Part shown: positions 22,436 to 35,043 of the stretch, piece after piece
Numbering within the stretch: position 1 is the stretch's first letter
Layout: each line of letters begins with the position of its first letter
Source of the DNA: Cryptomeria japonica
Taxonomy: Eukaryota > Streptophyta > Pinopsida > Cupressales > Cupressaceae
Reading direction: 5' to 3'
Assembly: GCF_030272615.1 (NCBI RefSeq)
Contig: NC_081408.1
Coordinates: forward strand, 200,098,341-200,162,340
Length of the DNA stretch: 64,000 nucleotides
The notes under the pieces: generated by a model
The model's database searches: none
What the model was told of the DNA's origin: nothing
The model's input: the letters and a program-made list of their open reading frames with translations, nothing else
Translations under genes and position numbers: made by a program

Positions 22436-22617
22436 CCACAAACCATGTTGTTTAGATTCTAATTCAGTCACAATGGAGTTAGTATTCTTCAATTGGGGTA
22501 ATATTGGCTGTAATCTAAAATTATCAAGATCCACATCAATCATACAGTTGAACATGTTAGGATCTACTTTCTCAATTACCCTAGGGGCACATGGTTCTCT
22601 GTACAATTTGACTTGAT

Positions 22618-23346
22618 TCACATTAATTGGGATGGTAGCATATGACAAATCCAATTGAACATTTCCACCCACTGCCTGGATAATAACATGCCATAATGAG
22701 GCTTGGTGTCAGTTACAATAACATCCATCTTATATATCACTTCAGGGAATGCTGCTATCTTTACTTCAACATCTCTTATTGTACCTATCATAGACACTTC
22801 TATGTTATCCATAGCATAGCATTTCCCATATACTGTACTCACTGACAGTCCTAATTTTTTCATAACACCATAAGGCATTACATTAGCTGCTGCACCAAAA
22901 TCTATCATACAATTTTTGATCAACTGGTTATTCATTAACAGAGTAACATAAAATGGATCAACCTGTGAGGGTTCTTGGGTAATAGTTATTCCAACGTATA
23001 CCTCTAGGGTTTGCAACTCCTGATCCTTTTCATCTTTAATTGAACCAGTAGGTAGAACTATGTTACTGTCAGATATGTTAGAAAATAAAGACAAAGCAAC
23101 TTCTCTATGTTCCTTTATTTTCAATAATTCTATGAATGGGACAATAACTTTCATTTGGGTAAGAGCTTGAGCCATATCAAATGTGGAATTACTACTCAAC
23201 TGAGTATTAGCTTTAGCTCTTTCTACCTGAGGCTGACTTGCCTTCTTTGTTGTGGCAGCTCCTTGTGTATCATTAGTAGCTTTATTATTTGTACCCTTGG
23301 GTACTTCTTTAACTTGATCTTTCTTCTCTTGACCAGCTTGAGGCAA
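22618..23346 (-). pseudogene. G1 aspartic protease region
   Basis: This 242-codon segment is in phase with gag upstream, with one stop between them at about 23368-23370. The second half holds the protease: NCMIDFGAAANVMPYGV (catalytic Asp, with F at the usual Ser/Gly position) and the later YGMLLSRQWV. The first half is a Gln/Lys-rich linker. It would have processed the polyprotein. The reading phase changes just after this segment, near 22640. Confidence 0.75.
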
Positions 23347-23370
23347 AGTAGCACTACTTGCTACTTTCTT

Positions 23371-25791
23371 CTAGGATACCTCTTTTATAAACATAGAACC
23401 AAGTTCACCTTGATCACTATCCCTTTTAGTGCTCTTTAAGTTGTAATTGTGCTTGGCTTTGGCTATAGCAACCTTAGAGAGATTTTTTACTTCCTCATCA
23501 CTAGGTCTCCTGAGATGAACTTCTTCATCTTCGATTGTTACCACATTCAAAGTGGGATGCCAATCAAGTGTTAGTTGTCCTTGGTAGGACCTTTTACTAT
23601 CCAAAACATCACAATCACCAAATTCACTTTGTAAAGACTCCTCATCACTTTCTATGATAGTTTCAAACATATTGATATCAGGCTCAGCTTCTTGTCTCAT
23701 GGATTCTTCAAGGGCTTGAGCTACAACACATTGATGAGGAGAATGTGGCCCATGACAAGCAATACACCACAAAGTGTTCTCTATGTTATGAACATTTTTA
23801 CCTTTTAAAGGATCAGGGGTATCTTGGCTCTGAGTATTTTTTGGCTTTTCATTCTGAGGTTTACCATCCTTCCAGGTGGTGTTGTAAGGCATATCTTGCA
23901 ACCTAGGAGGTCTGTCTTGCCAGTTATAATGGAGTTTATCATTTTTGCTGACCTTGGCAGTTAGATCCTTCATAGCGGTTACTAACTTCCCTATTTTATC
24001 TTCTTCTTTAGCAACTTTGTTAGGTTGTTGTTTTGTTTCCTGCCATAGCCTACCATCAGTTTTTCTTCCTAATTTTCTAGATGCTTTTCTATTGCTCTCT
24101 ACATTGATAGCAATTCTAAATGCATCTCTAAGGCTATGTGGATTTTTATCCCTCAAAATATAAGCCATTTTGGAATCAAATGCATTGTAATAAGTGTTCA
24201 AGCACATGTTGTCATCTAATCTCATTACCTGATACAATCTATGCATTGCTTTCTGGAATCTAGCATTAAAATTAGTGACTATTTCATTATCAAACTTTCT
24301 GATATTGTTAAACTCATTAAGCATGAAGCTCACATTTGTTTTATCACCATAGTATTCCTGAAAGCAATTTTTAAAATCCTCCCAAGACCCAATGATGTTC
24401 ACAGGAAGACCTCTATACGAGTCTCTTGTATCATCTACTAAGGACTATACAAATAGTTTCATGATGACGTCTTCATTCACAATTTCATAATCATTAATCA
24501 AGTCACCAAAATATTTTAAGTTCTCCTCCGCACTAATTGCATTATTTCTAGCAAACTTATGAATTTTATCTCTTAACTCAGTAGGAACATGGTTAGGGTA
24601 CCCTGAGATTCCATCAAAAAAGAGCTGCCTATACACTTCTAAGTTAATAGGTCTTCTCTAGAATGGGTTAACAACATGGTTATTACCCATGTTCATTCTT
24701 ACATTGGGGCTCTAAGTTAGAGTGATCTGGTTACCTTGGTTAGTACCAGAGGCTTGACTGACTATTGTAGTGCTAACAAGAAGAGTTGGCTAAATTTTAA
24801 TAGGAGGGAGTGGGATTTGCCGAGGAACAAGTTTATTATGATCTACTAAAGGAAATGTGATGGGAGGTTCTTTCAGATAGCTAATCTTCCTTTTGACTTC
24901 TTGATTAGCTGCTTCTAATTTAGCCTTTTCTAATTCCATTTGTAAATCTTCCTTCTCTTTTCTCATCCTCTCCATCTCCCATTCATGTGCTAAAAGCCTG
25001 TGAGAGATCTCCACTATAGTCTTAGATCCAGACCCATCTTCCATGCATTTCTGCTTTCCTCTATAGACATCATTTCTAGTAGGCTGTGGGTCACTAAGAA
25101 CTTCCTTACTTGGTTGGACTACTGACTTATACGCTAGTTTGGCCTTGGGAACTAGGATTTCTCTAATCACAAGACCTTCATCTTCACTGTTAGCCTTTTC
25201 TTGGGCAAGCAACTTGAGGTCACCAATTTGTCTTAGGAGTCTATCTCTCTCCATCAACTTTGCTTTTACTTCTCTCTCCTTATTTTCTTCTTTTTGTGCT
25301 CTTAAGGAGATCAAATGATGGACTCTTCTGTTTAGGTCCTCTATTTCATGGGATACCTTATCTTCATTAGGGAATATTTCTTCAGAGTTTGAGATATTGA
25401 CTTGATCAATATCAATTAAACTAATGTTTCCATCAATTGTTCTAGGTACAGAATCTCTGACTATGTTTGAACTAGTTCTGTCTTTCCTAGAAAAACTAGC
25501 ATGGGATGTCTTTTGATTTGAAAAATGGACATCTTCTACATTCCCAAATAAACCAGAATGGAAACCTAGAACATCATTCTCAGATTTGTAGGAAGATGAA
25601 TTTGAATTTGCATAAATAGGTCTTTTAGATATCTTACCCGTATTGGTGCTTTTCTACACCCAAGCAACATTTGATGCTTCATGAACCACTGATCTCTTCT
25701 GACCTCTACGTGACTGTTCAGGTAGTCCTTCTTGCAACGTCTCACGAGGATGCTTCTTCATGAAAGATCTGGGGTTTTTTCCTCCGTGCAT
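23371..25791 (-). pseudogene. gag: G1 Gag
   Basis: One phase runs from the ATG at 25791 to 23371, broken by about five stops. Residues 160-320 (25314-24790) form a highly charged heptad-rich coiled coil. The 24636-24080 part is the retrotransposon Gag core (SWEDFKNCFQEYYGD, FNARFQKAMHRLYQV). A knuckle-like CIACHGPHSPHQC lies near 23732-23776. An acidic tail follows. Gag would form the virus-like particle. The longest open part is 343 codons (24402-23371). Confidence 0.8.
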
Positions 25792-26055
25792 TATGCTTGT
25801 TTCCTTAAAGAATTTCAATTATTTCAAAAGGACTGATTAAGATTATCAGAGTCACCACCCACAAAGACTGTGGGAAATATGGAAACAAGCTTTACACAGA
25901 AAATTTGCCAATCTTTAAAATCAAAATCATGAAAATTTTCAAAGAGAGAAAGGAACACACGAATCAAAAACTAGGCAAACAATTTTGAACACAGACATCC
26001 AAGTAATATTCTAAACTAATCCAAGTGCCAATCTGCATCTAGATTCACACTATGA
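25792..26055 (-). other. G1 leader between primer site and gag
   Basis: This is non-coding leader. Near 25840-25850 the minus strand repeats the primer-site motif TGGTGACTCTG. A CCCACAG/CTGTGGG-type inverted repeat lies beside it (about 25857-25872). Confidence 0.5.
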
Positions 26056-26076
26056 CTCTCCCTAGTAGATTCACCA
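26056..26076 (-). other. Primer-binding site of G1
   Basis: The minus strand reads TGGTGAATCTACTAGGGAG, four bases from the LTR end. It is a decayed version of the NA site TGGTGACTCTGCTGGGGA (56207-56224), the Tat-type site usually attributed to tRNA-Arg. Confidence 0.75.
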
Positions 26077-26152
26077 CTTTTGTTGTTCTCAAATTCTAAT
26101 TCCCCTTTTACCCCCTATAAGAAATTAATAACTCTATCTGCAAATAGAGAGA

Positions 26153-29100
26153 TCAAGGAAAAAGAACCTTGGAGCAACATATGACAAGGTCCTTTGTCAT
26201 GTCACAAGTGGATTTGATAATGGGGTCAACCCTTGCCTCATCATAAGATACACATATGAGTTCTAGGTCCTCCTCCCTAGGCTTCCACTTGTCCAAAATA
26301 GGCATTAGAACAACCTTGTCTCCATTTAGCTCATTCCACATATCCCAAAATTTACTCATATTATTATACACCAATGATGATCCTATAGTGTCAGCAAAAC
26401 TCAAACTTGTAGCTCTCACTCTCTCTTCATATTTATTTGCAAACATGGTTTGAGTCTATTTTAGCTTCTCCAACTCTTGAGGAGTGATCTCAACTGATTG
26501 GGAACTGGAAGGTGCGGGAGAAGGTGGAAATTCAATGATAGGGCTAGTAGAGGGATGTTGTGTAGGAGAAGAAGCAATCATCAATGTTTAGGACTCACCT
26601 CAATGGTATTGACCTGCCAATTAGCTTCTCAAATTAGAAATAATAGTGTCTCAGCTCATTACCTCTGATTTGGCATCATTGTAAGCTTTGAGGACAGTCT
26701 CTAACTTAGTTTGGAGAATGGCCTTTTCCATTGCTTCTTTCTCTGCCACTGCAAAACTAAACTTTGTAGTCTCTAAGACTATGCTACCAACCTCCACCAC
26801 TCCAGTATTTTGCACTCTCTTCACTATCATACCTCTAAGGTAGCTTAACTCTGGGGTATCCTTTTTCTTTTTATTTTCATCTCTTTTCACAGACCACATG
26901 ACCAAAGCAGCATTATCCTTGCTGAAGGCTACTCCTTAAATGGGCTTGGTTTCTTTCCTGACTACCTCTAGAACCAAGGCATCTACTATATCCCATTCAG
27001 CGAGGATGAGTACACCAACCTTTGTTACCATCTCCCTTGTTCACGAGTGATGGTCTTAAACTCAATGACCATTTCTTGCTTTATTTCCTCCTCCACCATA
27101 GATGCATCCTTGTGGGGCTGGTCACCTCTCCTCTTCTCACATCTGGCATTAAACCTATCAATATTCTGCTTCCACACAAACTGCATGAAAGCTCCTGAGG
27201 TGACAAAATTGCTATCAGCTAAGAATTCCTCACTGACCTATTTAATGGCAAGATCCAGTTCCTGGCCTTTGAACTCATTTGTAGTTATGTTCATCTCGAC
27301 ATCTTCTTGCTCTTGAGGCATTCCATCCTCTATTTCATCATAATTATAGGATATCTCCTCAAAAATCCCTAATTGTAATAATTGCTTAGCTACTGCCTAT
27401 TCATCTCCTATATGAATAAGGGATTGAGATGGGGAATACAAGGGCTCATTAGATTGCACTTCCTTTCCCACCCTTTGCTTCTTTGGGGATTCCTGAATGT
27501 CAATGACTTCTTGTATTTTTCTCTTTCCTTTTGAAGTAGAAGGCTCCCCTGTTATTGGCACTAGCACGTTGTACTTGGATTTCTTATGTAAAACATAGTC
27601 ACCCAGAGGAATTACTCTAGCAGATGTAGACCTAGATAAAACTAGTCTTGCCTTCACAGGGTTATTTTTAACACTACTTCCCTCTTCTCTTTCAATGTTT
27701 GCATTATATCTTAAAAACAAAGAGTTACGAATTTTGCCTTTTCCTCAAAAGGGTGAAAACAAGACAAAGGGTCATAGCTAGTGTTAAATTGATGCACAAA
27801 ATCTAGAGTCTTCTTATAGGCTACCCATTTCTCTTTCCTTAGCTCCTGCTCATCCAAATCAAACTAATTTCTAATAAGGTCTTCAGGGAATTGGAATTGG
27901 TGAGGTCTACCTTTGCATACTACCCTCTTCCTGAACATATTATTAAAGAAATCCTCAAGGTCAGAAAATCTTGACACTGCAGTGGACAAATGGTAGGGTT
28001 GAAAGAATTCCTCAAAGCACTTCCATCCTCCTTTAGTAATCACAAATTGGTGTGCTATTGTTACTATAGGGAAAATGGTCCCTTTTCTTCTATTAGATAG
28101 CTCTGTCTGAGGACTTCTACAATTTCTACTTTCAATGGGACCTAGTATGACAACAAAAATGGAGTGCCTCTGAAACCATACACTTTGAAAATTGTAGAAA
28201 CAACGTACAAGTACATGTCACCCCAATTGTGAACAATTTTGATTCCTTTAGCAAACTCCTTTGGCCTACAGAACTTTAGAAGATCTTTGGAGACCCTTGG
28301 ATTCTTTGAACATAAGAGAATTCTGATCTTGGATTCAAAGCACTTATCAAACTTCAAGTAGCTAGCATCTTCTTTGTCCCATGATAACACTATGCTCCAT
28401 AGCTGAACTGGCATTTCCTCCCCATCCTTTTCTTTCACTAGATCCATTCCATTGGCAAAGTAGTAACCATCCTTGAATAGAAATAGATGCATGAGAAGGT
28501 AGTACCATCCAAAAGGCCTATCCACCTTACCATTTTTTATCCCTATCAAGCCTTCATGGATTGCATTAGTAATATAGGGGGCATAATCAAATATAACAAC
28601 TAGAGAAGGATTTAAAATTTGAGCAATCATTAACATATAATGAGTTGGCTTGTTTACTTTAGCATCCTCTCCAAAGATCTAGCAGAGTGACCAATACAAT
28701 CCTTTTTCTCTAAAAGTGAACAAATTTAAAGAGAAAGGCTCCATGGTATTAGGTCCTACAACAGTCAACCCACCTATTTTAACAAAGAATTCTTTAAGAG
28801 GCTCATTTCTAAGGTGATTCCTCTGCGCATTGTAGATGTGAGCCAATTATTTAAAATTAATGGCCTCCAAATAATTAGACACCTCACTAAGCCCAAATAC
28901 ATTTCTGAACTCATCATCATTTATTTCAATGAGGGTTTTTCCATTTACATCCCTAACACTTTTAGTAATAGGGTCATAGTTGTGTGCAATCTGAGTTAGG
29001 AGATCCATATCCATGAACACTCTAGGGGCCACCAACATACGTACATCCAACTCCTAGATATTGTTCATTGGGGCTGGGGAATGTCTCATACCAAATCCAA

Positions 29101-29320
29101 CCTTGAATAGACCCAAACCAGACAACCCTATCTGTGGATCTCTAAGCCAATTACCCTTGTCATACAATCCTTCTCCTATTTTCAAGTGAGGGGCCTTGGG
29201 CACTAATTCCTTAACCTTAGCTACTATGTTTGTGGACATAGACAACTGTTCCACGAAATCATCACAAATTGCTCTTTCCTAGTAATTAACTTTCCCCGTG
29301 AAGTCTCTTCTAGGTGCCAT
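26153..29320 (-). pseudogene. Long ORF inside the G1 5' LTR, unknown function
   Basis: Second copy of the LTR-borne ORF, from an ATG at 29320. Phase is largely kept through 29254, 29050, 28636, 26905 and 26446, with a local shift around 27720. Several stops of the 3' copy are sense codons here (for example Gln at the positions matching 15931-15933 and 15376-15378), so the ancestor had fewer stops than either copy. The C-terminal part is lost to the deletion near 26190, giving a short unrelated tail. A stop near 29055 is shared by both copies. Function unknown. Confidence 0.55.
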
Positions 29321-30453
29321 CTCAATGATATGCAAGTAATTCAATTACTAATAACAACAATTCTTTAACAAAACAAAACCACAATTCAATCAAAACTTTC
29401 AAGTAACTGGTAAACAAGATACAAGAAAACCTATTCTCGGCCTAAAGAACTCTGCTCTACACTAGCTTTTTCGCAACAACTCTTCAAAATGATGCCTACA
29501 ATCAATTGATGTGAGTGTATATACGACAATCAGGCTCTTAACTACAACATTGACACCACATGATTCAGCCATCACCTCAGAATTGAATTCATGAATGAAT
29601 TTGAAAATTTCGCTCCAATGGATCATAACATGTATGTGTTTCCATCACTTTCTTGTTTCTCCATTTCACGAAGCTTAAAATCTGTGCTTCTTCCTCAAGC
29701 AAAATCATGCCAACCGTTAGATCTAGCGAAACTTGCACATATTTTACTTTACTGACTATTCTTCATTTGGCAACGGGCTCAAATATCTTTCACTTTCTCC
29801 TAGTGAAACCATGCAGGCCGTCTGATCAAAAGGAACTTGATCAGTCTTTATTCTATCCTGTGACTGGTGGTCAACCCCACTAACCACATACCAAGCACTT
29901 AAGGCGAGCGGTTTTTGCTGTTTCATGAACGGTAATTACCTTGCATCTTCGGGTTGTGAAATAGCATCCACTGTAGGATCTTTCTTGAGATACCCACCCT
30001 TTAACTAACTTAACCGGTATGAAGTGGGCTCACTAACTTAGTACCATCAACCCTGGCAACCGGCTTGCAAAATAAACCAATGTGTCACTCACTTGTAGAA
30101 AAACTTCCACAGGATCCACTTCAGATCTGCCATGTGCATATGACAACTTGTCTTTTTGCCCGTAGTCTATCCACCTATTTTGCCATGACATCAACCAAGT
30201 GGTTGCCATGTCACTTCGCAACTCCACGAAGATTAAATCTCAGGCACCTTCATGTTGTGAAATGGCACACACCGTCTGATCAAAGGAACTTGATCGACCT
30301 TTAACTTTAGTCTTTGCCACCTCATGGAGCAACTTTCCCTTTCACCATTTTGTGAAGCATAAAACTTGCGCATCTTTGGCTTGTGAAATAGCACGAGCCG
30401 TCCAATCAAAAGGAACTTGATCAACCTTTAAATTTAGTGAAAAGTTGGATGCC

Positions 30454-30458
30454 AGACC
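30454..30458. repeat. Target duplication of the NA solo LTR, left (AGACC)
   Basis: AGACC before the solo LTR pairs with GGACC at 34619-34623. The undisturbed G1 LTR reads CAGACCCACTTC at the matching place (near 18395-18405), which confirms the join. Confidence 0.8.
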
Positions 30459-33400
30459 TGTTATTCACCAAAAGTGATAAACCCAAGTACACCTATAATC
30501 CTTCTATGAAATGGCCAATTTCAGTCTATGAAACACATCAGGGCTTGGACAACATAACATAGGACCCTAATTGATCCTCCTACACTTTAGGTTCTACTAG
30601 ACCTAGGGGGGACACCCTTTTGATGCATTAAATACAACAATCACAAACATATGACTGCATCAACTATAAGAAGATAGACCATTCCACAAGCTCACCAAAT
30701 TAGGTAACACATATAGATTGGCTAGACCTTGTACAAATAATGGGTGAAATAGAGCTTTGGAGGGATAGAACACAAACCCCTAAACATAAAGGGAAATAGA
30801 TTTGTCTTTAATTTGAATTAATCTGAAACTATCCCCAAATCTGCAAGACCAGTGCCTTGTTCATTGGGCAACAGAGTCACGCATAGAACTGCAAATGTGC
30901 ATCTAGTCACAATTGGTTCTCCTTAAATGATATTCATGCATTAACACCTTATACTAATGCATTACTTAATTTCAATCACAAAATTATCAGATCTGGGACA
31001 CATTCCATTATTCATGACTGATTACAGAGTTTAAAACCTTCACTGAAGGATACCTATAGACAATCACACAATCTCCTTGAAATTGACAAATTTCATCCTC
31101 CTTAAGGATTCAATTCATAATAATGGAAATACATACACAAAGACAATACTATGGGAAATTTACTCATGCCTGACACAAGGAAGATCTGCAACTAGAAAAC
31201 ATATGCTATCCTGCAATATAAACTTTGTACCCTAAAACAAACCAAAGAATTTTACAACTTGGGTCAAGAATTTTCAGAAATGGAAGCCATGAAAATTGGA
31301 GCCCTTCCTCATAGAATTTTGGAACCTTTACAATGAGAAGAAAATTGGAATAAGAAGGAGATGGCAAAAGATTAGGTCTGCATAGCACACTGCCAAGTGT
31401 CCTTTTTCCTAACTGAATTTCAATCCCTTTCTATTTCCTGTAGAAATTGCTCCCAAAATATCTGATCTTTGTTGAAACAAATTTCATAACTGCGTTCCTC
31501 ATCTTGAGAGCTTTCTGGTGATATATTATACTTGCCATTTCGAGCAAAAATGGACCTCTGGGAGAATTAATTCTAAATATGGCTCTGTCATTTAAATTTT
31601 TTGAATTTCTTGTATAGTTTCAACTATACATTTAATTTTAATTTTTCACCCATTTTTGCCTCTGATTTTGGCCTGACGCCCTGCCACGTGGTGGTCTCTG
31701 ATTGGCTCGCAGGGTCCATTGGGTGCCACCTCGGATGACACCTCATCCATCCGCCATGTGTCGGCCACCTGACTGCCTCGTCAATGGGACCTCATTGCCA
31801 CTAGACTGCCCTTTGTGCACCACTAAGACGAGACCCACCCGCTAGACTGCCAACTAGACCTACCACCTGGCTTTCACCATTTTGCAATGGCTAATCTTCA
31901 AGCATCTTTGGGCCACGAAGTCACTTGAGCCGTCGATCTCCATCAAACTTGCATGCTCTTTAACCCCTTCGTGATCTGCCTAGGTTTTTTGCTACTTTGC
32001 AGACCTTAACTCATGAGCATCTCCCCTTCACGAAGTCATGCCAACTGTCGATCTCCTACAACTTGCTCACTAGTTAAGTCGGCCTTCCTCTGCAAAATTC
32101 ACCTGCCTTGAGAATCATGCCTACGTGGGGCCCACTTGTCACCACTCAGTCAGCCTCCTTAGTCACCTTGGGAAGCATGCCCACGCACGTGGGGTCTGCC
32201 TTGGGCACCCTTAGCACCTTGCATCAAAAGCCCTTTGAGGCTTTCACACTATGGATGTGTGAAGCCTTACATATAAATACCAAAAAAATTCACTCCCCAA
32301 CCAATGTGGGATAAACGTTTTTGCCTATAATTGCATTTTTTAAGCTTTCTCTACAAATTTAATGGTGTTCTTCCTCACTCACCTGCTAAGTGCATTTGCC
32401 TAAAGTTTAATGTGCCCAATCTTTAACATGAGAGAGGAGGATCTACCCTTTTGGTTTGAGTTTTAAAGAAAAGCCCCTTCTAGAAAACACGTAGGGGACT
32501 GCTAGGCTGATTTCACACTTGCCATGTGCATTTTTTTTTGTTTCCAAACTCTTTTCCCATCCACTACGATAGGGAGGAGGTTGCCCTTTGCATTTTCCTA
32601 AAGAATTAGCTGCTGAAAGACATCACATGGAAGGAGATATGGCATTCAATTGCCAATTTGCAATTACTAATTTTTTGTTTATGGCCCCTTCAAACACCAC
32701 ATCCAACCATTACTTGCATTTGCTAAAGGCCACTCTAATGTGCTGCTATGTCTTTGCCACCACATGAGGGATTAATACTTCATTTTCTACACTTAAGAGA
32801 GGGGGAAATGGCTTTGAACCAGCCAACAATGCATTTTCTTTTTTAAAACAAACTTCTGCTGTTGCCAAACTTCAACCACATGGCACTAGCAATTTGCACA
32901 CAGTTTTCTGTTGCAGCCAAACATCAACACCCAATGTGGGGGAGGGAAAATCAGGTTTCCTTTGATTAGAGTTTGATGCTCTCCTTAATGCCTCTCTCTA
33001 GCATAAATTGCTCACGATAGAGAAGACTGGCAAAGGGGACATGAGACTTGGCTTTGAAATTTCTGCATTTGATTAACATTTTCGCCTTTGATATGGAGTT
33101 ACTGCAATTGCTCCATGTTTCATGTCATTTTCCCAAATTTTCTCTCTACATAGCAAGGAAGATTAAGGAAAGGATCTGCACACCACACTTGCAATCTAAG
33201 AGCACACATGAAGACCCACATACCACACTCCAGCTGCCATAATGTCATTGCATAGAGTTTTTTTTTAAAAAGATTGGAACCTCTAATATGCCACTGTAGA
33301 ACATTCAACCTTGAGTAAGCCAATAGCATTAATCACTTCCTTGATTATGTCTAGGGGTTCAAATGCCATGAAATGAAAACATTTTGTCACAAAATTAATG

Positions 33401-34618
33401 CGTGGGCATGAGCCAGGTCGGGCCCCAAAGTGGGTCCGACTAAAAAAATTTTTGTTTTCATGCAACTGACCTTTGAAATGCTTTAGGAACCTTAAACAAA
33501 CCTCTACAAACAATCGACATCATTTTTGGATCATCAAATAGAGTTTTGCAACCTTTAGGCAATTACGCCACATTTTCACATTTAATCGCAAAGATGTAAT
33601 TTTCAAAGTGGTCAAAACACCTTTCTGGACCTTGCCATCTAACAGGCGTGTACTCTGATATACAATCATGAACTCTACCAAACAATTTTTCAAGATGAAT
33701 CCTGAGTGAAGAGATATTAATTGGTGAAAATGACCAACTGACTTTGTCAACATTGCGGACCTGATGAAGTCAATGTTCTGGCAACACATGATGCCTTTCT
33801 CAAAAATACCAAACGACCTCCATAGACCCTCAAATTTGAAACACAAGTACCTTGAAGTACATATTAAATCTTTGAATTTTCAGTTTGATCAAAAGACTGA
33901 GTGGGTACAAATAATGCGCTTGTGAAAATGGCTACTTTAACTAATATAGCAATGAAAGTGCGGAAGACTGAAAACGATGGTTCAATGAACCCTTTTGAAA
34001 ACTGACTCAACGGATTGGTAGGAGCCTGAAACTGGAAACATAGCTTGTTATTTATACCAATAATAACTTGGAGCAAATGTTCTGACATGACACTCACTGA
34101 GGAAAATTTTACACTTATGTGAAACAGGGCTCCGACTAGCAACTGAAACAGGGACTAGTCAAACAACACAAACTACAAATGGATTGAGCTTTAAAAACTA
34201 AGCAAATGGATTCATTAAGACTTGAAACTTTGCATGATGACTCACATTTATGCATATAATTTAATCCATTTTTAATTTCTTCGTGACAATCAATAGGGTA
34301 AAAGATGTAAGCACTGAAAGTAGGCTACTCAATAAAATCTCCATTTGTGCCCAAAATGCACTTTCAGCTCAGCCCTCTAAATGGGTACATGATAAACTGA
34401 TCCAAATTGAATTTTGAAAGTTGCACATCACTAAATAGGCCAAATGAAAGGTGTAGGGCATGTTTCTCAAGCCTTACCCTTTGAAAATCAATCGGCTCCA
34501 TTTTGCCCTCTCTCTAACTAGGCCATTCAAACTGACTCATTTTATGATCATTTGGGAAAGCAAAGCAAATTTTTGAAATGGGCCTCTAAACTTGACTCAA
34601 ATTTAATGAGTCCCAATA
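30459..34618 (-). repeat. Solo LTR of the NA family (4160 bp)
   Basis: This minus-strand copy matches the LTRs at 52018-56202 and 58663-62690 along its length, including both ends (TGTTATTCACC at the left; GAGTCCCAATA at the right, the terminal CA mutated). There is no internal region and one duplication surrounds it, so it is a solo LTR left by LTR-LTR recombination. Many small ORFs in it are meaningless. It interrupts the module array of the G1 5' LTR and therefore arrived after G1. Confidence 0.88.
32270..32312 (-). promoter_or_regulatory. USE-TATA promoter in the NA solo LTR
   Basis: On the minus strand ATCCCACATTG (32312-32302) is followed after exactly 24 bp by TTTATATG (32277-32270). 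ATCCCACATTG differs slightly from the plant snRNA upstream sequence element RTCCCACATCG. The 24-bp spacing is conserved with the other NA LTRs although the spacer sequence has diverged. Confidence 0.65.
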
Positions 34619-34623
34619 GGACC
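34619..34623. repeat. Target duplication of the NA solo LTR, right (GGACC)
   Basis: One-mismatch partner of 30454-30458. Confidence 0.75.
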
Positions 34624-35038
34624 CACTTCAACCTTTCGCCATTTCGCGAATGGTAACTCACGGGCATCTTAGGGCTGCGAAATCACACACGCCTTTAGAT
34701 TGAAAGGAACCTACTCAATTGTTAGGAAACCCGATTAAACACTAAGAACCTTAGGAAAAGCTTAGAAAATTCATGCATTGCTAGACCTACCTAGGAAGAA
34801 AAAAGAAAAGTGGGGGGGGGACACTTCTCACGGCAAATGGACCCCTCTTTAAGTGAATAAAGTAATGCAAAATTAGAAATAAAGGGTTTTTTCTCAGACA
34901 TTGAAGAGATTAAAACTTAAACCCTAAACCCTCTTTCGACCTAAAGCATCTAGAGGTAACAAGGCCATACCAGACTCAGAATTTTCAGACTTAGCCAATT
35001 ATGGGACAAGAATACCCATTTTTTAAATAGTGATAACA

Positions 35039-35043
35039 AAACT
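35039..35043. repeat. Target duplication of G1, right (AAACT)
   Basis: Pairs with GAACT at 12704-12708 with one mismatch. Confidence 0.75.

Larger units (their letters stand above)
12709..35038 (-). mobile_element. Giant Tat-type Gypsy retrotransposon G1
   Basis: A minus-strand Ty3/Gypsy element of about 18 kb, enlarged to 22.3 kb by a nested solo LTR. Order on the minus strand: 5' LTR (35038-26081), primer site, gag, protease, an extra RNase H, reverse transcriptase, RNase H, integrase, a 47-nt terminal block, 3' LTR (18815-12709). The extra RNase H, the primer site TGGTGAATCTACTAGGGAG and the VMDNAMSF integrase motif point to the Tat lineage. Flanks are GAACT (12704-12708) and AAACT (35039-35043), a 5-bp duplication with one mismatch. 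Removing it rejoins the H accessory ORF in phase. Every enzyme is broken. Confidence 0.9.
26081..35038 (-). repeat. 5' LTR of G1, interrupted by a solo LTR
   Basis: It starts TGTTGTTCTC and ends GATAACA, matching 12709-18815. It is split by the NA solo LTR at 30459-34618. It lacks about 1.26 kb corresponding to 12818-14074 of the other LTR, with AGGT microhomology at the join near 26187-26190. The LTR thus shows the pair relationship that defines G1 as an LTR element with an ORF inside the repeat. Confidence 0.85.
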
